Position numbers and translations under genes: made by a program. DNA of 33,578 nt from Acidobacteriota bacterium (GTDB lineage Bacteria; Acidobacteriota; Vicinamibacteria; Vicinamibacterales; UBA2999): contig JACQZV010000117.1 in assembly GCA_016213695.1 (NCBI GenBank), forward strand, positions 1 through 33,578, in the 5' to 3' direction. This document shows, piece after piece, positions 15,271-23,132 of the stretch. The notes beneath the pieces are model-generated. The model was not told where the DNA came from. It searched no databases and saw nothing but the letters and a program-made list of their open reading frames with translations. How positions within the stretch are numbered: the first letter of the stretch is position 1; every line of letters starts with the position of its first letter.

Positions 15271-16344
15271 TCACTCGACTCCCCGCGTCACCCGCTGGCC
15301 GCGCAGGAACAGATCCGACCAGAGCTTCTCCCACTTGTCCTCCTCGTCGAGGGTGATCGCCGGATCGATCATCTCGAAGGGAAACTGGTTGAGCGGCGAC
15401 TGCACCGCGCGGCTCGCCGGCACGCGGTTGCGCCCCTTGACGATCTCCTGGCCCTGGCGCGAGAGCACGAAGTCGGCAAAGAGGAGCGCCGCGCTCGGAT
15501 GCGCCGCGCGCCGCGCGACGCCGACCGCGTTCGGCCGGCCGAAGGTCGGCGCGAGCGCCTTCCACTTGATCGGCGCGCCCTGCACGGCGACGCGCGCCGC
15601 GCTGTGGTTGTAGATGTTCGCCGCGAGCGGAATCTCGCCCGAGGCGACGAGCTGCCCCATCAGCGTGTGGCCGTTGCGCATCTGCGGCCGCGACGCGGCG
15701 AGCTTCCGGAAGTAGGCCAGTCCGTTCGTCTCGCCCCGGTGCTTCACCATCGCGCCGAACCAGTCGATGTCTCCCGTCTCGAGGCCGATCCGGCCGGCAA
15801 AACGCGGGTGGAGCAGATCCTCGTAGGTCGCCGGCACCTCGTTCGGCTTCACGAGCCGCGTGTTGTAGGCAATCGTGAAGAAGTTGAACCGGTCGGCCAC
15901 GTAGTGGCGGTGCTTCGGGAAGGCCGCGGGCGGCAGGTCGGCGAAGTGCGGGCTCCTGAACTCCTCCAGCAGCTGCTCGCGGTAGAGCGCCTCCATCTCG
16001 GGGCCGTTGGTCTCGAACACGTCGCAGACGAACCGCCCCGCGCGCGCCTCGGCCACGGCGCGCTGCACGACCTTCTCGCTGTTCGACCGCCAGACCTCCG
16101 TCCGCACGCCGTATGTCTTCTCGAAGGCGGCGACGAGCGGACCGGAATCCTGCGTGTTGAACGAGGTGTACATCAGCAGGACGCCCTCGCGGCGCGCGGC
16201 CGCGAGCAGGCGGCTCTGCCGGTCGGGCCCCTCGTACAGGTAGAGGCCGCGATGGGGCGACGGCTGCGGCTTCGCCTGCGCGCGGACGATCGCCGGGGCG
16301 GCCAGCAGCCCCAGCAGCGCACGATTGAATGTCCGGCGGTCCAT
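15271..16344 (-). CDS. Extracellular solute-binding protein with Tat-type signal (SBP 3)
   Basis: This 357-residue member of the Fe(III)/organic-anion binding family begins MDRRTFNRALLGLLAAPAIV, a twin-arginine-like signal (RRTFN) ending at RAQA. Unlike SBP 1 and SBP 2 it has no lipobox. The domain has LLMYTSFNTQDSGPLVAAFE, FFTIAYNTRLVKPNEVPATY and IYNHSAARVAVQGAPIKWKA. The position that is Tyr in the other two (YNY) is His here (YNH), so ligand contacts differ. The hinge motif FGRPNAVGVARRA matches the paralogues. I start at 16344 because the signal begins there; the in-frame extension to 16395 lacks signal character. It sits between two cupin genes. Confidence 0.86.
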   Translation of the reverse strand: MDRRTFNRALLGLLAAPAIVRAQAKPQPSPHRGLYLYEGPDRQSRLLAAARREGVLLMYTSFNTQDSGPLVAAFEKTYGVRTEVWRSNSEKVVQRAVAEARAGRFVCDVFETNGPEMEALYREQLLEEFRSPHFADLPPAAFPKHRHYVADRFNFFTIAYNTRLVKPNEVPATYEDLLHPRFAGRIGLETGDIDWFGAMVKHRGETNGLAYFRKLAASRPQMRNGHTLMGQLVASGEIPLAANIYNHSAARVAVQGAPIKWKALAPTFGRPNAVGVARRAAHPSAALLFADFVLSRQGQEIVKGRNRVPASRAVQSPLNQFPFEMIDPAITLDEEDKWEKLWSDLFLRGQRVTRGVE

Positions 16345-16378
16345 GCTCACGCTCGCGCGCAACCCAAGTGAGCTCCGT

Positions 16379-16993
16379 TCATCGAGCAGCCGCAACGCGG
16401 CCGCGCAGGTAGGCCTCCACGACTTCGGCGTTCAGCGTCACGGCCGGGTCGTACTCGGGCGCGTTCTCGAGCTGCTCCAGGTCGTTCAGCCCGCACGCCT
16501 TGAAGATGCGGTTGACCACCGAGATCAGCCGCACCGGCCTGTCGGGGCTCGCGTTGAAATGCTGGTGGATCGTGTTCGGCGGTACGTAGATGACGTCGCC
16601 CGCCTCCCAGTCGTACCGCTTGACCTCGTCCTGCGGCTTCCAGTGGTACGTGTCGGTGATCTCCACGTCGCAGTCCTGATGCAGGTCGTACCCCTGCCCC
16701 TCGAGCACGTACAGGCACTCCTCGGCGAGATGGCGGTGCTTCCCGGATCGGCTCCCGGGCGGCACGATCTGCATGTAGGCGTCCACCGTCTCCATACGCG
16801 TGTTCATCGCCTCATTGATCAGGTGCTTGAGCAGCCCCTGGCGCGCCATCTCCCACGGCATGTCCTCGGGACGGATCACCTTCTTCCGCTTCGCATTCCG
16901 CGCCGGCGCGGTCGCCGCATCGTCGAGCAGCGCCTGGTAGAACTTCTCGTTGGTGCTGCCCTGGCGCCACGCCTTCGATTCGCTCCATGCCAT
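16379..16993 (-). CDS. Single-domain cupin protein (cupin B)
   Basis: This 204-residue cupin has a textbook first metal motif, KHRHLAEECLYVLEGQG (HxH-x3-E-x6-G), and the second motif TIHQHFN. A 25-residue loop between the motifs (YDLHQDCDVEITDTYHWKPQ) is specific to this paralogue. The N-terminal 60 residues are helical and charged (FYQALLDDAATAPARNAKRK). There is no export signal. Of the cluster's cupins it is the best candidate for a catalytically competent single-metal barrel. It lies 34 bases from SBP 3 and 84 from the next cupin; the wider gap holds a copy of the second repeat family. Confidence 0.86.
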   Translation of the reverse strand: MAWSESKAWRQGSTNEKFYQALLDDAATAPARNAKRKKVIRPEDMPWEMARQGLLKHLINEAMNTRMETVDAYMQIVPPGSRSGKHRHLAEECLYVLEGQGYDLHQDCDVEITDTYHWKPQDEVKRYDWEAGDVIYVPPNTIHQHFNASPDRPVRLISVVNRIFKACGLNDLEQLENAPEYDPAVTLNAEVVEAYLRGRVAAAR

Positions 16994-17004
16994 GTCAGTG
17001 TCTC

Positions 17005-17041
17005 CGGCGGGTCCGCCGTCTTCGCTGCGCGGAACCCGCCA
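17005..17041. repeat. Second repeat family, copy between two cupin genes
   Basis: GGCGGGTCCGC...GCGGAACCCGCC is an inverted repeat of about 11 bases per arm (the left arm lacks the AA of the right) with a loop of about 12 bases. It lies in the 84-base gap between cupin A and cupin B and could form a hairpin in the operon mRNA. Confidence 0.7.
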
Positions 17042-17077
17042 TGCTGTTCAGTGAAGTCCTGCTCCACCGAATCCGCC

Positions 17078-17647
17078 CTACTCGTGGTTGAAATTCTGCT
17101 CGTCCTCGCGCACGCGGAAGTTCGCCGCCTCGGGCCCCGGCGCCGGCTCGGTCGGCCGCGGCTCCACCATCTTCTGGAAGAGCATGTTCATGAAGATGAA
17201 CATCGGCTTCGTCTTCATCACCAGCGCGCGCGCCGGCTTCGTCGGGCTGCCGTTGAAGTGCTGGTGCACGCAGTTGTTGTGCACGATCGCGACGTCGCCC
17301 GCCGTCCAGTCGTACCGCACGCCGTCGTGGATCTCGTACCCCTCGCCGTCGAGGATGTAGAAGGCCGCCTCGTTCACGTGGCCGTGCTTCTGCGACCGCG
17401 CGCCGGGCGCCCACTCCTCGAGGTGCAGGTGGAACATCTGCGTGACGCCGTCCTTCGGCTCCACGTAGTGGCGGCTGAACGTCTGCGGGCCGTCCACGAA
17501 CCTGATCATCCGTCCCTTGCGCACGCGCGGCATCGCGCGCAGGCGCGCCAGCTCCTCTTTCAGGTTGTAGTGGCCCTGAATGGCGCGGACGAAGATGCGG
17601 TCCTTCTTGCTGTGGTAGTGGGACTCGCTGACGACCGGCTTCTCCAT
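17078..17647 (-). CDS. Single-domain cupin protein (cupin A)
   Basis: This 189-residue protein is a close paralogue of cupin C (14669-15220). The arm RIFVRAIQGHYNLKEELARL, the motif KHGHVNEAAFYILDGEG, CVHQHFN and the tail MVEPRPTEPAPGPE are nearly identical. The start at the ATG at 17647 gives MEKPVVSESHYHSKKDRIFV, matching the start of cupin C. It is the cupin gene nearest the transporter genes, 47 bases from the ATPase. Two near-identical cupins separated by a different cupin and a binding protein suggest duplication of a cupin-SBP unit. The function is unknown. Confidence 0.86.
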   Translation of the reverse strand: MEKPVVSESHYHSKKDRIFVRAIQGHYNLKEELARLRAMPRVRKGRMIRFVDGPQTFSRHYVEPKDGVTQMFHLHLEEWAPGARSQKHGHVNEAAFYILDGEGYEIHDGVRYDWTAGDVAIVHNNCVHQHFNGSPTKPARALVMKTKPMFIFMNMLFQKMVEPRPTEPAPGPEAANFRVREDEQNFNHE

Positions 17648-17694
17648 TTCGTGTCCTGCAATTGTCCCGCGCCGGAAGCCCTGCGGGCAAGGCG

Positions 17695-18837
17695 TCAGGC
17701 GGCCCTGAGGACGACGCACTTGTCGGGGTTGAGCTGGACGAAGATCGCGTCGCCGATCTTGGTGCGCAGCGTCGGGTGGCGGCGCGACAGCAGCGTGCGC
17801 GGGCCGACGCGCACCTGGAAGTCGATGGCTTCACCCAGGAACACCTTCTGATCCACGCGCCCTTCCCAGACGTTGTCGCCCGCGGGCCGGGTCTCGCTCA
17901 GCTCCACGTCCTCGGGGCGGATGGAAATGGCCACGCGCTCGTCGGGGCGCAGATCGTGCTCGGACGTCACCCGGACCTCGCCGATCTCGGTGCGGAGGCA
18001 TCGGTAGTGTCCGGCTCCAGCCGGACCCGCGGACACGACGTACCCGTCGATGAAGTTGGTGTTGCCGACAAAATCGGCCACGAACTGGTTCGCGGGCCGC
18101 TCGTAGATGTCGCGCGGGCTCCCGATCTGCAGGATGCGCCCCTCGTGCATCACGGCGATCTGGCGCGAGAGCGCGAGCGCCTCGCTCTGGTCGTGCGTCA
18201 CGTAGACGGTGGTGATCTTCAGCTCGCGCTGCAGCCGCTTCAGCTCGAAGCGCATCTGCTCGCGCAGCTTGGCGTCGAGGTTGGAGAGCGGCTCGTCGAG
18301 CAGGAGGAGCGCCGGCTCCATCACGAGCGCGCGCGCCAGCGCCAGCCGCTGCTGCTGCCCGCCGGAGAGCCTGGTCGCCTCGCGGTCCGTCAGCGCGTCG
18401 AGGTGCACGGCGGTCAGCACGCGCATGACACGCTCGCGGATGTCGCCGCGGGTCAGGCGGGTCCGCGTCGCGGAACCCGCCCTCTGGATGGAACCTGAGT
18501 CCCCGACCTGCAGCGGGAACGCGGCGTTCTCGAACACCGTCATGTGCGGCCAGATGGCGTACGACTGGAACACCATGCCGAAGCCGCGCCGGTTCGGCGC
18601 GACGAACACGCCCGTGGACGACGAGTACACGAGCTGCCCGTTCACCGAAATCTCGCCGGCGCGCGGACGCTCCAGCCCCGCAATCGACCGCAGCGTCGTC
18701 GTCTTGCCGCAGCCGCTCGGGCCGAGCAGCGTGAAGAGCTGCCCCTCGGCCACCGTGAAGCTCACGTCCTGCGCGGCCCTGACGATCTCGCCCCGATCGT
18801 TGGGATATTCGGTACAGAGACCGTCGACCTTCAGCAC
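17695..18837 (-). CDS. ABC importer ATPase, FbpC/PotA-type
   Basis: This 380-residue ATPase energises the importer. Walker A is GPSGCGKTT (39-47), the Q-loop is MVFQSYAIWPHM, the signature is RLSGGQQQRLALARAL, Walker B is LLLLDEPLSNLD, and the switch His is in YVTHDQSEA. A TOBE-type regulatory domain follows (about 240 onward, ISIRPEDVELS). Two segments are unusual. Residues about 119-127 (RAGSATRTR) are encoded by a unit of the second repeat family, and about 266-278 (SAGPAGAGHYRCL) by a unit of the first. Both keep the frame, and all catalytic motifs are intact, so the protein is probably functional. The stop lies 47 bases from cupin A; the start is 13 bases from the permease gene. Confidence 0.93.
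   Translation of the reverse strand: MLKVDGLCTEYPNDRGEIVRAAQDVSFTVAEGQLFTLLGPSGCGKTTTLRSIAGLERPRAGEISVNGQLVYSSSTGVFVAPNRRGFGMVFQSYAIWPHMTVFENAAFPLQVGDSGSIQRAGSATRTRLTRGDIRERVMRVLTAVHLDALTDREATRLSGGQQQRLALARALVMEPALLLLDEPLSNLDAKLREQMRFELKRLQRELKITTVYVTHDQSEALALSRQIAVMHEGRILQIGSPRDIYERPANQFVADFVGNTNFIDGYVVSAGPAGAGHYRCLRTEIGEVRVTSEHDLRPDERVAISIRPEDVELSETRPAGDNVWEGRVDQKVFLGEAIDFQVRVGPRTLLSRRHPTLRTKIGDAIFVQLNPDKCVVLRAA
18004..18042. repeat. REP-like repeat in frame inside the ABC ATPase gene
   Basis: GTAGTGTCCGGCTCCAGCCG and following, then ACACGACGTAC, is a diverged copy of the first family, in reverse orientation, within the TOBE domain. It translates as part of SAGPAGAGHYRCL. Confidence 0.7.
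18456..18482. repeat. Second repeat family, copy in frame inside the ABC ATPase gene
   Basis: GGCGGGTCCGCGTCGCGGAA plus CCCGCC matches the arms seen at 17005-17041 and 28366-28404, here with a short loop. It encodes RAGSATRTR in the helical subdomain, between the Q-loop and the signature motif. Confidence 0.7.
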
Positions 18838-18850
18838 GCCACTCTCTGAT

Positions 18851-20620
18851 TCATTCCCTGATTCCGTACTTCCGTCCCACCCACTGCGCCGCCATCACCA
18901 GCATGAAGAGGGACAGGATGAAGAGCACGCCGAGCGCGGAGAGCTCGACGTACTGGCCATTCTCCCACAGCTCCCAGATGACGACCGACACCACCTGCGT
19001 GTCGGGGCTGTAGAGCAGGATCGAGGTGGACAGCTCGCGGATCGACACGATCATCACGTAGATCCACCCGGCCACCAGTCCCGGCTTCAGCAGCGGCAGC
19101 ACCACGCGGCGAAAGGTCGTGGACCACGACGCGCCGCACATCGCGGCCGACTCCTCGAGCTCCTTGTGGATCTGGAGCATCGACGTCGTGCTGTAGCGCA
19201 GCCCGTACGGCATGAAGCGCGTGATGTAGGCGATGAGCATGATCCAGATCGTGCCGTAGATGCCGATGTCGACGTTCAGGTAGAAGATCATGATCGACAG
19301 GCCGAGCACGAGCCCCGGGAAGACAATCGGCAGCGATGCCAGATTGTCGAGCAGCCACCGCCCCGGGTAGTTCGTCTTCACGACAATCCAGCAGACGACC
19401 GAGGCGACGAGCATCACCACGGTGGCCGCGCCGAACGACAGCAGCAGGCTGTTGAGGACGGTGCGGCCGAGGTTCGGGTAGCTCAGGATGAAGCGGTACG
19501 GGTCGAGCGTCAGGTTCTGCAGCGCCTCCATCGACGGCACCGCGTAGAACCGCTGCAGCGACGACCAGAGCAGCACCGCGAACGGCAGCACGACGATCAG
19601 CAGGAAGTAGAGAATGAAGAACGCCGCGGCCGCCCAGCGCCACGACCCGAGATCGATCAGCCGCGGACGGAAGCCCTTGCCGGTCATCGTCGCGTATTTC
19701 GACCCCCGCCTGGAGAGCGTCGACGTGAAGTAGACGCCGACCGTGGTGATGGCGAGCAGCGACATGGCGTAGGCCGACGCCAGGCCGACCTGGCTGGGAT
19801 ACCGGTGCACCGCCTGGTAGATCGCCGAGGTGAACACCTCGATGCCGACCGGCAGGCCGAGCAGCGCCGGCACCTCGAACGACTCGATGGAGCGCACGAA
19901 GAGGATCAGCATGGTGGCGACGATGGCCGGCCACGTCAGCCGCAGCGTGACGCGCCACGCCACCTGAAAGATATTGGCGCCGCTCATCGTGGCCGACTCC
20001 TCGAGCGACGGATCCATCGCGCGGAACGCCGCGCTCATCAGGAGAAACGCCATCGGCGAATAATGCAGGCCGTCCACCCAGATCATCCCGGGCAGCGAGT
20101 AGATGTCGACCAGCGGCTCCTCGAGGCCGAGCCACCCCTGCAGCACGAGATTGACGATGCCGATCTGCGGGCTGGCGAGCAGAATCCACGACACGGTGAA
20201 GAGAATCGACGGAATGACGAGCGGGATGAGCGAGAGCGCGAAGAACACCGACTTGAACGGCGTGTTGGTGCGCTCGTTCATCCAGGCGAGCACCGTGCCG
20301 AGGACAAACGCGAAGACCGCCGCGCCCGCCGCGAAGCGGATCGACGTCCAGAAGAGCCGCCACGTGTCGCCGCTGCCGTAGGCCGCCGCGTAGTTGGCCA
20401 GCGTGAAGACCGCTTCGACGGCGGCCGTCTGCGGCGTGCGGAAGCTCTGCCACAGCAGAAACCCGAGCGGAATCATCGCGATGTAGACGGTGAAGGCGAC
20501 GCAGGCGCCGATGACCACCCACTTCCAGTCGAACGGTCCTCTCGCCGCTGCGCCGGAGCCGCCGCGCTCGTCGCCGAGCGGACCCGGCCTACGTACGGCC
20601 GTGGTGGTGCCCGTGCTCAT
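18851..20620 (-). CDS. ABC importer permease, fused two-domain FbpB-type
   Basis: This 589-residue inner-membrane permease has two binding-protein-dependent transport domains in one chain, as in FbpB/AfuB iron transporters. About 12 hydrophobic segments are visible, from WVVIGACVAFTVYIAMIPLG to FILSLFMLVMAAQWVG. Each half has an EAA-type loop that docks on the ATPase: EESATMSGANIFQVAWRVTL in the first and EESAAMCGASWSTTFRRVVL in the second. A fused permease forms the whole channel, so one gene suffices with one ATPase. I start at 20620 (MSTGTTTAVRRPG); the first 30 bases overlap the end of the EutA-like gene, which implies coupling. The substrate would be delivered by the three binding proteins downstream. 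Confidence 0.92.
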   Translation of the reverse strand: MSTGTTTAVRRPGPLGDERGGSGAAARGPFDWKWVVIGACVAFTVYIAMIPLGFLLWQSFRTPQTAAVEAVFTLANYAAAYGSGDTWRLFWTSIRFAAGAAVFAFVLGTVLAWMNERTNTPFKSVFFALSLIPLVIPSILFTVSWILLASPQIGIVNLVLQGWLGLEEPLVDIYSLPGMIWVDGLHYSPMAFLLMSAAFRAMDPSLEESATMSGANIFQVAWRVTLRLTWPAIVATMLILFVRSIESFEVPALLGLPVGIEVFTSAIYQAVHRYPSQVGLASAYAMSLLAITTVGVYFTSTLSRRGSKYATMTGKGFRPRLIDLGSWRWAAAAFFILYFLLIVVLPFAVLLWSSLQRFYAVPSMEALQNLTLDPYRFILSYPNLGRTVLNSLLLSFGAATVVMLVASVVCWIVVKTNYPGRWLLDNLASLPIVFPGLVLGLSIMIFYLNVDIGIYGTIWIMLIAYITRFMPYGLRYSTTSMLQIHKELEESAAMCGASWSTTFRRVVLPLLKPGLVAGWIYVMIVSIRELSTSILLYSPDTQVVSVVIWELWENGQYVELSALGVLFILSLFMLVMAAQWVGRKYGIRE

Positions 20621-22277
20621 GGTGATGCGGGTGCGAGTGGTGATGCCCCTCGACTGCGCTCGGGGCGTGGTCATGGCGGTGCGGGACGCGGGGGTCGGCG
20701 CTGAACACCAGCGACTTGATCGTGACCGGCACGGTGAACGACGGCATCCGGACGCGGCCGAGGTCGATGTAGTCGAAGTCCCAGAGCGCGATGCCGTCGA
20801 GCGCCAGCACCTCGGACGCCACCTTCAGCTCCTCCCTGAGGATGCCGCCCAGCGTCTGCGCGATGTCGCCGTCGACAATCAGGAACAGCGGCTTGCCCGC
20901 GGCGATCGTCCGCGGCAGCGCCTCGACAATGCCGCGCGCGAAGCCGGCCAGCCGCGGATAGGCGGGCGCGCCGCGCCAGCGGAAGGCGAGCGCCACCTCC
21001 GACTCTCCCTCGACGAGGTCGAAGCTCCTGAAGTGATCCCGGATGGCTGACGCCACGGCCGACGGCTCCACCGTGTCGCCGAACTGGACGCGCGGCTGAA
21101 TGACCTGCAGGTTCCTGCGCGGGAGCAGCGCGCCGGGGCTGGAAAGAGCGATCGTGTTGCCCGAGAGCTGGACGGTGTATTCCGACGCGCCGAGCGCGGT
21201 GGCGCGGATGCACTCGCCCGCCGGGAGCAGCGGACACGGCAGCCGGCCGGCATCGAGCCGCTCGCGAATCGCGCGGCCGAATCGGCGGCCGAGGTCGCCG
21301 AAATCACGCGCCTCGCGCCCGTAGACGTACTCGCCCACGCCGCCGGACACCATGGCGCCGTCGATCCCGCCGATCGCTCCGAGCGGCTCGGTGAGCCAGA
21401 GCCCCTGTACGTCGGGCGGCGCCGGATCCTGCGTGAGCGCCGCGATCAGCGCGTCGGCCATCCACGCGGTGACGCGGTCCAGCTCCGCCTCGCTCACGGT
21501 GTGGCCGAGCGTCCAGTCGCAGCCGGCGAGCGCCGCGAGCCGCCGGCCCGCGGGGTCGAGGCGCGTGAGTCGTCCGCCTTCGTCGATCACGGCGAGCCGG
21601 CCGCCGAGATGGATCGCCGCCGTGTGGAGCACCGTCCCGTTCTCGACGAGCGCGAGCTTGGTGGTGCCGCCCCCGATGTCGATGTTGAGGATCGGCACGC
21701 CGCGCTGGTGCGATACCGCCGCCGCGCCCGACCCGTACGCCGCGAGCATGGACTCCATGTGATGGCCCGCCGTCGCGCAGACGAACTCGCCGCCGACCTC
21801 CGCCAGCACCTCCGCGATGGCCTTCGCGTTCTCGCGCCGGAGCGCCTCGCCGGTGAGAATCACCGCGCCGGCGTCGATGTCGTCAGGGTGCAGGCGCGCC
21901 GCCGCGTACGCTTCGTCCACGATGCGGCCGATCCCCTGGTCGTCAATCCGCTCGTCGCTCAGGTACGGCGTCAGCGCCACCGGCGACTGGTGCAGCGTCT
22001 CGCGCTCGACGACGAAGTAGCGGCTGGTGAGCGCTTCGGAGAGGCGGCGGAGCTGCACGCGCGAGAAGATCACCTGCGTGCCCGCCGAGCCGATGTCGAT
22101 GCCGACCGAGGTCAGCGTGATATTGTCCTGCGCCCAGAGGCTCGTGGCCGTCGGATCGTAGTCGCCCCCGAGGTCGTCATGGTCGTGGTCGTGATCCGCC
22201 TCGCCGTCCTCGTGCGAGTGCATCGGATCGAGGCCGAGGAGGTGGTCGTCGAGCGTGTGCGGTTTCTTTTCGGTCAT
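20589..22277 (-). CDS. EutA-like reactivating factor with His-rich ends
   Basis: This 562-residue protein is related to EutA, the ATPase that reactivates adenosylcobalamin-dependent ethanolamine ammonia-lyase by exchanging damaged cofactor. The actin/Hsp70-type phosphate loops are VGIDIGSAGTQVIFSR (58-73) and LNIDIGGGTTKLAL. The segment ILTGEALRRENAKAIAEVLA and the C-terminal LWDFDYIDLGRV with VPVTIKSLVFS fit the family. No EutB/EutC gene is in the window, so the client enzyme is unknown. Both ends are His-rich (MHSHEDGEADHDHDHDD; C-terminus with HHHSHPHHHEHGHHH), a metal-binding feature not expected in ordinary EutA. The C-terminal PSAVEG is encoded by a CCCCTCGACTGCGCTCGGGG hairpin. It precedes the permease gene in the directon. 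Confidence 0.82.
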   Translation of the reverse strand: MTEKKPHTLDDHLLGLDPMHSHEDGEADHDHDHDDLGGDYDPTATSLWAQDNITLTSVGIDIGSAGTQVIFSRVQLRRLSEALTSRYFVVERETLHQSPVALTPYLSDERIDDQGIGRIVDEAYAAARLHPDDIDAGAVILTGEALRRENAKAIAEVLAEVGGEFVCATAGHHMESMLAAYGSGAAAVSHQRGVPILNIDIGGGTTKLALVENGTVLHTAAIHLGGRLAVIDEGGRLTRLDPAGRRLAALAGCDWTLGHTVSEAELDRVTAWMADALIAALTQDPAPPDVQGLWLTEPLGAIGGIDGAMVSGGVGEYVYGREARDFGDLGRRFGRAIRERLDAGRLPCPLLPAGECIRATALGASEYTVQLSGNTIALSSPGALLPRRNLQVIQPRVQFGDTVEPSAVASAIRDHFRSFDLVEGESEVALAFRWRGAPAYPRLAGFARGIVEALPRTIAAGKPLFLIVDGDIAQTLGGILREELKVASEVLALDGIALWDFDYIDLGRVRMPSFTVPVTIKSLVFSADPRVPHRHDHAPSAVEGHHHSHPHHHEHGHHHGRT

Positions 22278-22295
22278 GGTTCGTCTTTGGTCCTT

Positions 22296-22348
22296 GGTCT
22301 TTGGTCTTTAGTGTTGAACCAAAGACCAGAGACTGAAGACCAAAGACC
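22296..22348. repeat. Inverted repeat between the aldolase and EutA-like genes
   Basis: GGTCTTTGGTCTTTAG (22296-22311) pairs with CTGAAGACCAAAGACC (22333-22348) with one mismatch, giving a 16-base stem and a 21-base loop. It sits in the 77-base gap inside the directon and could be an attenuator or RNA-processing site. Its repetitive TTTGGTC units suggest expansion of a simple repeat. Confidence 0.6.
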
Positions 22349-22354
22349 AGATTA

Positions 22355-23101
22355 TCAGACGCGGGTCAGCGGTCCTTCCATCGGCCGCTCGTCGTACGGC
22401 CGGCCGGCGCGGCGGCACCAGCGCTCCCACGCGCGCTCGAACGTGTAGGCGGCGCGCGTGCGCAGGCACGCCTGCACTTCGCCGTCGCTGAGGAACGTGA
22501 CCGGTCCGAGCGCGTGGGCCTTCATCTGGAGGTCGGCGTTCAGCTCGAGGTAGACGGCGTTGAACACCGCCTCGCGCAGCGACGGCCCCGCCACGACCGC
22601 GCCGTGCCCGCGCATGAGCGCCACCGGCCGCGGGCCGAGCGCGGCGGCCAGATCGCGCGCCATCGCCAGGTTCGTCACCAGCAGGTTCGTGTCGCCGAAG
22701 CTGGTGCGCGAGTCCCACGTGGGAATGTCGCTCCCCATCGACGCGCACATGTGCAGGACCGGGCGCAGGCGCGTGGCGGTGACGCCGAACGGAATCACGC
22801 TCGGGCTGTGGTGATGCACGACCGCGCGCACCTCGGGGCGCGCTTCGTAGACGCCCGCATGAATGAAGCGCTCCGAGTAGGAGGGACGGCCGGCGGCATC
22901 GACCGGCGTGCCGTCGATGCCGTATTCCAGCAGGTCGTCCGGCTCGATGCACTCGGGGGCGCGGGCGCGCGACATCAGAAAACGGTCGGGACGCCCCGGA
23001 TGCCGGATGCTCACGTGCCCGAATGCGTCCACCACACCCTCGCGCGCGAGGATGCGATTGGCCGTCACCAACTCCTCGAGCGCGTCCTGCCCTATGCCCA
23101 T
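22355..23101 (-). CDS. Class II aldolase/adducin-family protein
   Basis: This 248-residue cytoplasmic enzyme has the fold of L-fuculose-phosphate aldolase. FGHVSIRHPGRPDRFLMSRA is the substrate-phosphate/Ser region, AVVHHHSPSV supplies two of the zinc His ligands, and LMRGHGAVVAG the third. The usual catalytic Glu or Asp lies near YSERFIHAGVYE. Family members cleave or decarboxylate sugar acids and hydroxy acids; several non-sugar relatives act on aromatic or dicarboxylic acids. Its place between a carboxylate transporter and the EutA-like gene suggests it handles the imported acid, which is inference. The gap to the transporter gene is 31 bases. Confidence 0.87.
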   Translation of the reverse strand: MGIGQDALEELVTANRILAREGVVDAFGHVSIRHPGRPDRFLMSRARAPECIEPDDLLEYGIDGTPVDAAGRPSYSERFIHAGVYEARPEVRAVVHHHSPSVIPFGVTATRLRPVLHMCASMGSDIPTWDSRTSFGDTNLLVTNLAMARDLAAALGPRPVALMRGHGAVVAGPSLREAVFNAVYLELNADLQMKAHALGPVTFLSDGEVQACLRTRAAYTFERAWERWCRRAGRPYDERPMEGPLTRV

Positions 23102-23132
23102 GTCGTGTACCCCACCCCGCCGCAGCCGCCGA

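Noticed and set aside
18209..20704. Very long plus-strand open frame opposite the ABC ATPase and permease genes
   Set aside because: It is rich in Arg, His, Asp and Gln without domain order, and lies fully antisense to two genes with clear motifs. Long antisense frames are common at this GC content.
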